DNA of 20,557 bases from an uncultured Eubacteriales bacterium. Lineage in GTDB: Bacteria > Bacillota > Clostridia > Oscillospirales > Acutalibacteraceae. Location: assembly GCA_910580045.1 (NCBI GenBank), contig CAJTXF010000013.1:1-20557 (forward strand), written 5' to 3'. Positions 6,587 through 13,370 of the stretch are shown here, in pieces. The position numbers were made by a program, and so were the translations under genes. How positions within the stretch are numbered: position 1 is the first letter of the stretch; the number at the start of each line of letters is the position of its first letter. Under the pieces are notes generated by a model. That model made no database searches. It was not told where the DNA came from and saw only the letters and a list, made by a program, of their open reading frames with translations.

Positions 6587-7888
6587 TCACTCCTCCGGCT
6601 CGCTGCTGCTCTCCGGGGTGGGGCTTGCCTCTGGGCTGGGACTGGGGCTGGAGAGGCTCACGATGACATTCCCGTTCTTGGCCTTGGCCAGATTGGAATA
6701 GAGCATCTTCTGGGTGTCACTGTCCGCGATGCCTGTCTCAGGCAGGCCGTTCACCTTCTGGAACTCCCGCACGCAGCCCGCGGTATACTCCCCATAATGA
6801 CCGTCATACTCTGTGTCCAGATAGCCCAGCTCGTCCAGCCGGGTCTGCATGGCCAGGACCTCCTCGCCCTGGTCCCCCTCCTGCAGGGTCTCATAAATCA
6901 CGTCGTCATCCACATTCTCCAAGGCGGAGCTGGCAATGGCCGAGCTCACCGCTGAGTCAATGTCCTCTGTGGGGTCGCTGACCTGCATGGAGTTCTCCTC
7001 CAGCAGCTCCGGGAAGGCGGCAGAGCTGATTTCCAGGGCAGCGGTGACCACAGTGCGGCCCTGGCGCTCCATCAGGCTGGGCTCCATCTCCACCACTTTT
7101 CCCTTGCGCACGGCCTGGAAATTGCTGAACCTGGAATCCCCCTCAATGGCCTCTTTCAGGCCCGGGGCACAGAAGATGATGCTGGGGTCCTGCATCTGCA
7201 GGCTATCAAAGTCATACTGGCCCCCAGTCAGGCTCAGGAACGCGTTGGTCACCCCGGAATAGGTCATAATGGTGGAGCCGAACATATCCCCGGTCACGCC
7301 GGAGCCGTCCAAATCGTATAAGTAGCAGCCTGTGGTGACGGTGTCGCTGGGCACCACCCGCTTGATGTCGTCCAGGGTGATGAAGATGCCCTGGGCCGCG
7401 GCAATGCCCGCGTCATAGCCAGCCCCGTCCCCGTTGAGGGCAGAGGAGACCTGGGCGTACAGCCGCTCAAAGTCCTGCCTGTCTGTGGCAGGGGCAATGT
7501 TCAGCACAGTAAGGCCCGCGTCCCGCAGGGCCTGCTCTGCCCCGGCAGTGGAGGAATCCAGCAGCACCAAATCCGGGTTCACCCCCTGGACCGCGGCGGC
7601 GTCATTGGGGTCTACCTTCTGCAAATCCCGCAGGCTGTCCTGGGTGCAGCCAGAGCCCCCGGCAGCCAGCTGGGTGTCACAGTTCAGGGCCAGCACCACG
7701 TCTGCCAGGCTGGGGGAGAGCACCGCCACCCGCTGGGGCCTGGCGGAGACCGTCACCCCGTTTATCTCCACAGGGAACTCGCCCCCAGCCACGCCGGAGA
7801 CCAAATCGGAAACATCAGAACAGGCCGCCATACCGGCGCACAGCAGGCACAGCGCCAGGCAGAGGGCCAAAAAACGAAGAAACTTCAT
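6587..7888 (-). CDS. Cobalamin/siderophore-type binding lipoprotein fused to a peptidoglycan-binding domain
   Basis: The 433-residue protein begins with a lipoprotein signal (hydrophobic 4-20, lipobox-like MAAC with Cys23). Residues about 50-295 resemble the BtuF/FhuD-type Peripla_BP_2 fold: RVAVLSPSLADVVLALNC, NPDLVLLDSS, AVRKGKVVEMEP. Residues about 335-400 match a PG_binding_1 domain (LQEGDQGEEVLAMQTRLDELGY, YGEYTAGCVREFQKVNGL). A Ser/Pro/Glu-rich tail (411-433) follows. The binding fold suggests capture of a metal chelate; the C-terminal domain suggests attachment to the wall. The ATG at 7888 starts the signal peptide although its ribosome binding site is weak; an upstream in-frame start at 7948 lies inside the promoter. 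No ABC permease or ATPase gene is adjacent, so the transport role is unproven and wall sensing is possible. Confidence 0.85.
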   Translation of the reverse strand: MKFLRFLALCLALCLLCAGMAACSDVSDLVSGVAGGEFPVEINGVTVSARPQRVAVLSPSLADVVLALNCDTQLAAGGSGCTQDSLRDLQKVDPNDAAAVQGVNPDLVLLDSSTAGAEQALRDAGLTVLNIAPATDRQDFERLYAQVSSALNGDGAGYDAGIAAAQGIFITLDDIKRVVPSDTVTTGCYLYDLDGSGVTGDMFGSTIMTYSGVTNAFLSLTGGQYDFDSLQMQDPSIIFCAPGLKEAIEGDSRFSNFQAVRKGKVVEMEPSLMERQGRTVVTAALEISSAAFPELLEENSMQVSDPTEDIDSAVSSAIASSALENVDDDVIYETLQEGDQGEEVLAMQTRLDELGYLDTEYDGHYGEYTAGCVREFQKVNGLPETGIADSDTQKMLYSNLAKAKNGNVIVSLSSPSPSPEASPTPESSSEPEE

Positions 7889-7947
7889 AGGATAGTATCG
7901 CTCACTTTCTGTAATGGTATGCCAAAGAGGGTCGAAGCATATATTCA

Positions 7948-7976
7948 ATTATACCAAAGCCCCGGGCCTTTTGCAA
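7948..7976 (-). promoter_or_regulatory. Sigma-A promoter for the binding-lipoprotein gene
   Basis: On the minus strand TTGCAA (7971-7976), a 17-base spacer and TATAAT (7948-7953) form a strong promoter. TGG directly before TATAAT also makes an extended -10 box. The predicted start of transcription near 7941 leaves a leader of about 53 bases before the ATG at 7888. Confidence 0.85.
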
Positions 7977-8018
7977 GCCTTATTCCGCTTCCTTTCCGGC
8001 AGCGCTCTTTGCCAATTT

Positions 8019-8198
8019 TTAAGGAACCACTGATTAAATCACGCCTGGCGGCTTGGCACGCATCCCGCTTGCACTTTTTCCCTCATAGCGCACAGCTTTC
8101 GTTTGCCAATCGCCAGATTGGCCGCACTCAATCCATGCACTCTGATGAAAAAATTGACTGCACGATATGCGCACCAGATTTAATCAGTACTTCCTTAA
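8019..8198. mobile_element. MITE-like element with 22-bp terminal inverted repeats
   Basis: The ends 8019-8040 and 8177-8198 are inverted repeats matching in 20 of 22 bases; the left one contains AAGGAACCACTGATTAAATC and the right one differs only at CC versus GT. Both ends carry TTAA at the outer edge, which could be a target duplication or part of the repeat. The 180-bp unit has no credible reading frame, so it would have to be moved by a transposase from elsewhere. Inside is a perfect 7-bp hairpin GCCAATC-GCCA-GATTGGC (8105-8122). Directly outside the right end, 8201-8221 forms a small hairpin (TAAGGAAA/TTTCCTTA) that can compete with one made by the element's end. The surrounding gap 7977-8361 holds no gene. 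Confidence 0.7.
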
Positions 8199-8256
8199 TG
8201 TAAGGAAAAGGGCTTTCCTTATTCCCTCCATGCGCCCCTCCCCGGCCCTGTTGGGA

Positions 8257-8339
8257 GGGAGTGTCCGTTCCGAGGAGTTTTTCGTGTTGCCCCGCCCGTA
8301 GGGCGGGGCAGCACAGATAATTATCTCTGCGCTTTGGAC
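8257..8339 (+). repeat. 83-bp structured repeat, copy 1
   Basis: This 83-bp unit recurs inverted at 17279-17361; the first 31 bases are identical (GTGTCCGTTCCGAGGAGTTT is inside). It contains a 14-bp stem, GTGTTGCCCCGCCC (8284-8297) and GGGCGGGGCAGCAC (8301-8314), around a 3-base loop GTA, with one T-G pair. It then has the perfect 12-bp palindrome AGATAATTATCT (8315-8326). The arm bases differ between copies in a paired way, so the hairpin seems to be conserved. It ends 22 bp before the -35 box of the next rightward promoter. Confidence 0.85.
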
Positions 8340-8361
8340 GCTCCCCTGTTGAGATGGCCAG

Positions 8362-8390
8362 TTGATTTTTTCAGAGAGCTGTGGTATAAT
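8362..8390 (+). promoter_or_regulatory. Sigma-A promoter for the CNNM-family gene
   Basis: TTGATT (8362-8367), 17 bases, then TATAAT (8385-8390) preceded by TGG (extended -10). Transcription should begin near 8397, which rules out the in-frame start codons at 8362 and 8389 for the next gene and supports the ATG at 8452. The extended -10 region CTGTGGTATAATG resembles CTGTGATATGATG in the promoter next to the other copy of the 83-bp repeat. Confidence 0.88.
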
Positions 8391-8451
8391 GTCTGCGTAT
8401 TACTCCGCCTTAGGGCGAGATTTTAATGAAAAGGTGTTGGTTTTTTCCTCT

Positions 8452-9726
8452 ATGGACAGTCACAGTACGGCGCTGATTTTGATTCTTATAGCGCTGGTGG
8501 CCTTCTCGGCCTATTTCTCCGCCACGGAGACCGCGTTCTCCTCTCTCAACCGCATCCGGCTGAAAAGCCTGGCAAACGCCGGGAACCGCCGGGCCAAGCT
8601 GGCCTTTGACCTCTCTGAGAACTACGACGAGCTGCTCTCCACCATTTTGGTGGGTAACAACCTGGTCAACATTGCCTCCACCACCATTGCCACCCTGCTG
8701 TTTGTGCAGGCCCTGGGCGATGGGGCGGGGCCCACGGTCTCCACTGTGGTGATGACCATTGTGGTGCTGGTCTTTGGCGAGGTGGGGCCCAAAAGCATGG
8801 CCAAAGAGCACGCCGAGGCTTTCTCTATGGTCTCAGCCCCCTTTATCCGGGCGCTGATTTTCCTGCTCAAACCCATCAACTTCCTGTTTGCCCAGCTGAA
8901 AAAGGGGCTGCGCCGCCTGGTGCGCTCCTCCCCCCAACACTCGGTTACAGACAGCGAGCTGCTGACCCTGGTGGAGGAGGCTGAGCAGGAGGGCGGCATT
9001 GACAAGAGCGAAAGCGCCATGCTGCGCAATGTCATTGAGTTTGACGACATCCAGGCCATTGAGATTATGACCCCCCGGGTAGACGTGGAGGCCCTGCCCA
9101 AAGAGGCTGGCCGGGAGGAGATTGCCGCCCTGTTCCGGGAGACGGGCTACTCCCGCCTGCCGGTGTATGACGAGACCATTGACAGCATTGTGGGCGTGCT
9201 TCATGAGAAGGATTTCTTCGGCGGCATAGGGGACCAGGAGCCCTCCGCCCTGTGGAAGCCTGCTGAGTTCATCCCCCCGTCCATGAAAATCTCTGATTTG
9301 CTCCGGCTTTTGCAGCAGAAAAAACAGCACATGGCTGTTATTGTTGACGAGTTCGGCGGCACAGAGGGTATCGTCACCCTGGAAGACGTGATTGAGGAGC
9401 TGGTGGGGGAGATTTGGGACGAACACGACGACGTGGTCCAGGAGGGCATCCTCCCTCTGGGCGAAAACCTGTACCGGGTCTATGGCTCTATGAGCACAGA
9501 CGATTTCTTTGAGTTCCTGCACATTGACTGCGAGACCGACGCCTCCACAGTAAACGGCTGGATTGCCCAAAGGCTGGACAGCATCCCCAAGGCCGGGGAC
9601 AGCTTCCAGTATCAGGACATCAGCTTTTTGGTAACCAAGGCTGGGGGCAACCGGGCGGAGGAGCTCCGGGTAAAGCTGCCGCCCCCGCCGCCCCAGAAGG
9701 AGCCGGAGGAAAAGAAGAAGGACTGA
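8452..9726 (+). CDS. CNNM/CorC-HlyC family membrane protein with CBS pair
   Basis: The 424-residue protein has the standard order of the CNNM family: a membrane CNNM/DUF21 domain (about 1-155, with AYFSATETAFSSLNRIRLKSL and the VFGEVGPKSMA motif), a pair of CBS domains (about 205-325, IMTPRVDVEALP and FGGTEGIVTLEDVIEELVGEI), and a CorC_HlyC C-terminal domain (about 340-410). It ends in a low-complexity Pro/Glu/Lys tail. Family members bind adenine nucleotides through the CBS pair and take part in Mg2+ or other cation efflux. The ATG at 8452 is chosen because the promoter at 8362-8390 excludes earlier starts and the first helix follows it directly; its ribosome binding site is weak (AAGGTG 15 bases away). 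A nitroreductase gene follows after 63 bases. Confidence 0.92.
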   Translation: MDSHSTALILILIALVAFSAYFSATETAFSSLNRIRLKSLANAGNRRAKLAFDLSENYDELLSTILVGNNLVNIASTTIATLLFVQALGDGAGPTVSTVVMTIVVLVFGEVGPKSMAKEHAEAFSMVSAPFIRALIFLLKPINFLFAQLKKGLRRLVRSSPQHSVTDSELLTLVEEAEQEGGIDKSESAMLRNVIEFDDIQAIEIMTPRVDVEALPKEAGREEIAALFRETGYSRLPVYDETIDSIVGVLHEKDFFGGIGDQEPSALWKPAEFIPPSMKISDLLRLLQQKKQHMAVIVDEFGGTEGIVTLEDVIEELVGEIWDEHDDVVQEGILPLGENLYRVYGSMSTDDFFEFLHIDCETDASTVNGWIAQRLDSIPKAGDSFQYQDISFLVTKAGGNRAEELRVKLPPPPPQKEPEEKKKD

Positions 9727-9789
9727 ACAGCTTTTTAGCCGCAACATAAATCCCCCTTTATATTGATAGAAAGCGAGGTAACCAGTCTT

Positions 9790-10311
9790 ATGGAAAATCC
9801 CGTTATCCAGGCACTGCTCACCCGCCGCAGCGTGCGCAGGTATCTTGACAAACCCCTGGATTCCCAGGTGATGGAGGCTGTGCTGAAAGCCGGCACCTAT
9901 GCCCCCACTGGCCGGGGCCTTCAATCCCCCACCATTGTGGCTGTGGAGAACCCGGAGGACCGCCGGGCCGTGCAGGAGCTGAACCAGAAAGCCCGGGGCT
10001 TTGACTCTGACCCCTACTACGGCGCGCCGGCCATTTTGCTGGTGTTCACCGATTCAGAGCGGAACACCGGGGTGGAAGACGCCTCCTGCGTGCTGACCGC
10101 CATGATGGTGGCCGCCCACGCCCTGGGGGCTGCCAGCTGCTGGATTCACGGCGAAAAAGAGATGTTTGAGCTGCCCGAGGGCAAGGCCCTGCTGGAAAAG
10201 TGGGGACTGCCCGCCAATCTGCGGGGAGTTGGCTCTCTGGCCATTGGCTATGCAGACGGCCCCGCGCCCCAGCCCAAGCCCCGCAAAGAGGGCTATGTCA
10301 TCCGAATCTGA
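9790..10311 (+). CDS. Nitroreductase-family FMN oxidoreductase
   Basis: The 173-residue product fits the short nitroreductase family, which uses FMN and NAD(P)H to reduce nitroaromatics, quinones or similar compounds. The N-terminal RRSVRRY (12-18) gives the usual FMN-phosphate contacts, followed by LKAGTYAPTGRGLQS and, in the middle, GVEDASCVLTAMMVAAHALGAASCWI, the helix and loop that line the flavin. The C-terminal GVGSLAIGYADG and PKPRKE are also typical. The ATG at 9790 is preferred because GCGAGG precedes it and the family begins directly with such a sequence; an upstream TTG at 9763 is less likely. It is probably read with the preceding gene and ends before a terminator. The natural substrate is unknown. 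Confidence 0.92.
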   Translation: MENPVIQALLTRRSVRRYLDKPLDSQVMEAVLKAGTYAPTGRGLQSPTIVAVENPEDRRAVQELNQKARGFDSDPYYGAPAILLVFTDSERNTGVEDASCVLTAMMVAAHALGAASCWIHGEKEMFELPEGKALLEKWGLPANLRGVGSLAIGYADGPAPQPKPRKEGYVIRI

Positions 10312-10361
10312 GAGGCTGGGCCTGTTTGCCATTATCCTGCAAATTTGTGAATAAACTCTTA

Positions 10362-10410
10362 AAAGAAGCCGGAAGGGGCCATTTTTTCCCTGCCCGGCTT
10401 CTTTTTCTCT
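10362..10410 (+). terminator. Intrinsic terminator after the nitroreductase gene
   Basis: AAAGAAGCCGG (10362-10372) pairs with CCGGCTTCTTT (10394-10404), and TTTTTCTCTT follows. The loop of about 21 bases holds a small AGGG/CCCT inner pairing. It is 50 bases past the nitroreductase stop and directly before the next promoter. Confidence 0.85.
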
Positions 10411-10438
10411 TGTCTTTTCCCAGGGAAAAAGGTATAAT
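10410..10438 (+). promoter_or_regulatory. Promoter of the solute-binding protein/thyX/mltG operon
   Basis: TTGTCT (10410-10415), 17 bases, TATAAT (10433-10438). Transcription should start near 10445, leaving a leader of about 100 bases before the ATG at 10545. No internal promoter or terminator is evident before 16975. Confidence 0.8.
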
Positions 10439-10501
10439 AAGAACGCTCCTGCCCAAAATCTTCCGGGCGGGGTTTTGGGGGAGCTCTCCAGGAGCCCTCT
10501 G

Positions 10502-10517
10502 TTTTCACCAGTGAAAA
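10502..10517. promoter_or_regulatory. 16-bp palindrome in the operon leader, possible operator
   Basis: TTTTCAC-CA-GTGAAAA (7 + 2 + 7) is a perfect palindrome 27 bases before the start codon at 10545 and about 60 bases after the predicted transcription start. It resembles a binding site for a dimeric regulator; a short RNA hairpin is less likely because the loop would be only two bases. The leader also contains CCAAAA/TTTTGG inverted arms at about 10454-10479. Confidence 0.4.
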
Positions 10518-10544
10518 TCCAACTTTATATATAGATGGGCGGCG

Positions 10545-11924
10545 ATGTATCCTATGAATCTGACAACCCGAAACAACCTCCGGCGCGGGGCGGCGGCCTG
10601 TTTGGCCGCGGGCCTTCTCACCCTCTCCGGCTGCGGCCAGGAGGCGCCTGTCACCTATCTGGAGGAGGTCCTCCCCCAGAATGACGGCGCTTCCGCCACC
10701 CTGACCCTCTGTGCCGGGGAGCTGCTCCAGGAGGACAGCTTCCGCCAGGCCCTGGAGGATATTGTCCGCAAATACCAGGCGGACTGGCCCCAGACCCAAA
10801 TCACCCTTTCCGGGGATACCTATGAAGAGCGGGAGCGCTCTGGGGGGGAGCTGCCGGACATCTTTGTGACCACCACAGGCCAGGAGGATTTGCTGGACTT
10901 CTCCCCCTATCTGGACGCCTGGGACAACCAGGGCAGCCTGAGCAATGCCGCCAGGCTGGCCATGCACCACCGGGGCGGCCAGGGGGCCTATGTGGTGCCC
11001 ATTGACACCAGCCAGACCCTGCTCTACTACCGGGAGGACTGGTTCACTGCTTTTAACCAGGGCAAGGACTGGTATGGCCGGGCAAAAATCGAGACCTGGG
11101 ACCAACTGGCGGAAAGCGCTGTCAAGCTGGAAGCCCAGGGGGGCGTGGCCTTGGCCATTGAGCCGGAGGAGCTGTTCAACTCCATTTTGTGGAGCACCCT
11201 GGGGGTGGGCCGCATCGCGGACCGGGCCGCCGGATACTATCCGCCCCGCACAGACCAGCGCACGGTCTTCTCTACCGAGCAGGCCCAGACAGCTGTAGAG
11301 CTGCTCCAAAAGGTCTGGGAGGTCCGGGTGGAGGGCTCTGACCCGGTTGAGGCCTTTGTGCAGGGGAAAACCGGTATGCTGATTGCCGGACATGAGGCGG
11401 CTGAGACACTTGCCCAAAAAATGCCTGAGGACACCTGGACTGCTGTTGGCCTGCCGGAGGGGGAGAGCAAGACCATTGTAGTGCCATGCAGCTGGGTGGG
11501 CCTGGGCATCAGCGCCCAGACCCAGGAGCCGGAAAAGGCAGTCCACTTCCTCTCTTACCTTACCGGCGCGGACTGCAACACCCACATGGCCAAGCTCTGC
11601 GGCACCATGCCCATCTTTACGGAAGCTGTGTATATGGAGCCCTCCCTGCTGGAGGGGCCCAGAGGCCATGAGCTGGCCCTCCAGGGGGACACAGTCTACC
11701 GGTTCGCCAGCGAGCCCGCAGCCCTGAAAGAGGGCTACCAGCAGGAGGCCCGGGTGGCCAAGGAAGTGGACGCCCTGCTGGCCGGGGACATTACAGAGGA
11801 GGAGTTCCTCTCCCGGCTGGACCAGTACCATCTGGACATCCTGCGGGAGTATCAGGCGGACGGCACGCTCCTGCCCTGGGCAGAGGACAAGGAAGACCAA
11901 GAGAACGGGGAGGCAGAGGAATGA
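10545..11924 (+). CDS. Extracellular solute-binding lipoprotein (ABC family 1 type)
   Basis: The 459-residue product has a lipoprotein signal with lipobox LSGC (27-30, Cys30). After that comes a fold typical of sugar-type solute-binding proteins: LPDIFVTTTGQEDLLDFSPYLD, VVPIDTSQTLLYYREDWF, WDQLAESAVKLEAQG, GKTGMLIAGHEAAETLAQ and EPEKAVHFLSYLTG. Such proteins deliver ligands to ABC permeases on the outer face of the membrane; the ligand cannot be told. No permease or ATPase gene lies nearby. Instead it is the first gene of an operon with thyX, sharing ATGA (11921-11924). The start has only a weak GGGCGG site; a second ATG three codons later is possible. Confidence 0.85.
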   Translation: MYPMNLTTRNNLRRGAAACLAAGLLTLSGCGQEAPVTYLEEVLPQNDGASATLTLCAGELLQEDSFRQALEDIVRKYQADWPQTQITLSGDTYEERERSGGELPDIFVTTTGQEDLLDFSPYLDAWDNQGSLSNAARLAMHHRGGQGAYVVPIDTSQTLLYYREDWFTAFNQGKDWYGRAKIETWDQLAESAVKLEAQGGVALAIEPEELFNSILWSTLGVGRIADRAAGYYPPRTDQRTVFSTEQAQTAVELLQKVWEVRVEGSDPVEAFVQGKTGMLIAGHEAAETLAQKMPEDTWTAVGLPEGESKTIVVPCSWVGLGISAQTQEPEKAVHFLSYLTGADCNTHMAKLCGTMPIFTEAVYMEPSLLEGPRGHELALQGDTVYRFASEPAALKEGYQQEARVAKEVDALLAGDITEEEFLSRLDQYHLDILREYQADGTLLPWAEDKEDQENGEAEE

Positions 11925-12691
11925 ACGTAAAATTGTTGGCATATACCCCCCAGCCCGAGCGGACCGTGGCCTGCGCGGCCAAGCTCTGCTATGCGGCGGC
12001 GGATATTGACACAGTCTATCAGGGGCTGACTGAGGAAAAGACTGGGGACTTTTTGGACATGCTGTCCCAAATCGGCCATGAGAGCCCCATTGAGCACGCC
12101 AGCTTCACCTTTGGGATAGAGGGGGTGTCCCGCTCTCTGCTGGCCCAGCTGACCCGGCATAGATTGGCCTCCTACAGCGTCCAGAGCCAGCGCTATGTAA
12201 AGGAGGACGGCTTCCAGTTCGTGCTGCCCCCGGAGATTGAGGAAATCCCAGAGGCCAAGGCGGAGTTTTTGGCTGCCATGGAGGAGGATACCCGGCACTA
12301 TCAGCGGCTGGCGGAGCTTTTGCAGGAGCGGCACAAAAAGGACTTCCTGGCCCAGGGCCTGACTGAGAAGGAGGCGGCCCGCAAGGCGGAGAAGAAGGCC
12401 ATTGAGGACGCCCGGTTCGTGCTGCCCAATGCCTGTGCCACCAAGCTCATCTGCACCATGAACGCCCGGGAGCTGAAGAATTTCTTCACCCACCGGTGCT
12501 GCAGCCGGGCCCAGTGGGAAATCCGGGCCCTGGCCACGGAGATGCTCCGGCTGGTGAAGGGCGTGGCTCCCCACCTGTTCGCCCAGGCAGGCCCCCCCTG
12601 CCTGCGTGGGGACTGTCCGGAGGGGAAGATGTCCTGCGGGAAAGCCCAAGAGGTGCGGGAGCACTTTGCCCGGCTGGGGGAAGCCTCATGA
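11921..12691 (+). CDS. thyX: FAD-dependent thymidylate synthase ThyX
   Basis: ThyX makes dTMP from dUMP with FAD, NADPH and methylene-tetrahydrofolate, replacing ThyA. The 256-residue product contains the diagnostic motif RHR-x7-S-x-R as RHRLASYSVQSQR (79-91), preceded by HESPIEHASFTF, and the C-terminal HRCCSRAQWEIR (191-202) that matches the nucleotide-binding end of the family. The C-terminus has a cysteine-rich extension (GPPCLRGDCPEGKMSCG, Cys227, 232 and 239), which I recall from clostridial ThyX proteins and which could bind a metal. Its ATG overlaps the previous stop (ATGA), and the next gene, tmk, overlaps its stop the same way, so dTMP formation and phosphorylation are coupled. Confidence 0.97.
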   Translation: MNVKLLAYTPQPERTVACAAKLCYAAADIDTVYQGLTEEKTGDFLDMLSQIGHESPIEHASFTFGIEGVSRSLLAQLTRHRLASYSVQSQRYVKEDGFQFVLPPEIEEIPEAKAEFLAAMEEDTRHYQRLAELLQERHKKDFLAQGLTEKEAARKAEKKAIEDARFVLPNACATKLICTMNARELKNFFTHRCCSRAQWEIRALATEMLRLVKGVAPHLFAQAGPPCLRGDCPEGKMSCGKAQEVREHFARLGEAS

Positions 12692-13344
12692 GCCTGATTG
12701 TCCTAGAGGGCTTGGACGGCAGCGGCAAAAGCACCCAGCTGCCCCTTTTGGAGGAGGCCCTCCGGCAGCAGGGGCCTGTGCGGACCATCTCTTTCCCAGA
12801 CTATCAATCCCCCTCCTCGGCCCTGGTGAAGATGTACCTTGGGGGAGAGTTCGGCTCCTCCCCAGAGGCAGTGAACCCCTATGCTGCCGGGGCCTTTTAC
12901 GCGGTGGACCGGTACGCCAGCTATAAACAGCACTGGGAGCGGGACTATCAGGCCGGTACCACAATCCTGGCCGGACGGTACGTTACCTCCAACCTGATTT
13001 ACCAGATGGAGAAGCTCCCTGAGAGCCGGTGGGAGGACTATATTGCCTGGACAGAGGCCTTTGAGTATGACAGGCTGGGCCTGCCGCGGCCTGACCAGGT
13101 CATCTTCCTGGACATGCCGGTGGAGGTGTCCCAAAAGCTGCTGCTCAAGCGCTATGAGGGCCAGGAGAGCAAAAAAGATTTGCACGAGCGGGACACGGCT
13201 TTTTTAGAGCGCTGCGGCCGGTGCGCCCGGTTCGCGGCGGCCCGGCTGGGCTGGAAGGTGGTTCCCTGCGCGGAAGGGGACAGCCTCTCCAGCGTGGAGG
13301 AAATCCACCAGCGGGTGCTGGACGCATTGATGATACGCGGATGA
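12688..13344 (+). CDS. tmk: Thymidylate kinase, clostridial subfamily
   Basis: Tmk phosphorylates dTMP to dTDP with ATP. The 218-residue protein has the P-loop GLDGSGKST (8-16) and a core of the type seen in many Clostridia: FPDYQSPSSALVKMYLGGEFG (36-56), NPYAAGAFYAVDRYASY, RYVTSNLIYQMEKLP, LGLPRPDQVIFLDMPVEVS and a lid-like RYEGQESKKDLHERD. It lacks the REPGG motif of most bacterial Tmk. The DR motif before YVTSN reads Gly-Arg (96-97) where Asp-Arg is expected. The ATG at 12688 shares ATGA with the thyX stop; a much earlier in-frame start would overlap thyX widely and is rejected. Its place after thyX supports the function. Confidence 0.92.
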   Translation: MSLIVLEGLDGSGKSTQLPLLEEALRQQGPVRTISFPDYQSPSSALVKMYLGGEFGSSPEAVNPYAAGAFYAVDRYASYKQHWERDYQAGTTILAGRYVTSNLIYQMEKLPESRWEDYIAWTEAFEYDRLGLPRPDQVIFLDMPVEVSQKLLLKRYEGQESKKDLHERDTAFLERCGRCARFAAARLGWKVVPCAEGDSLSSVEEIHQRVLDALMIRG

Positions 13345-13370
13345 ATTTGAAATAAAAGGAGCAGACTAAT

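Noticed and set aside
8362..8451. Longer N-terminus for the CNNM-family protein
   Set aside because: The proposed starts at 8362 and 8389 lie inside or before the -10 box, so they would not be in the transcript.
8833..9924. Leftward open frame opposite the CNNM-family gene
   Set aside because: It spans the end of one gene and the start of the next on the other strand and has no recognisable domain.
10359..11942. Leftward open frame (527 codons) opposite the solute-binding lipoprotein gene
   Set aside because: It runs through a promoter and a terminator of the opposite strand and shows no family features.
12496..12687. N-terminal extension of tmk from an earlier ATG
   Set aside because: It would overlap thyX by almost 200 bases, has no family similarity, and the P-loop protein begins properly at 12688.
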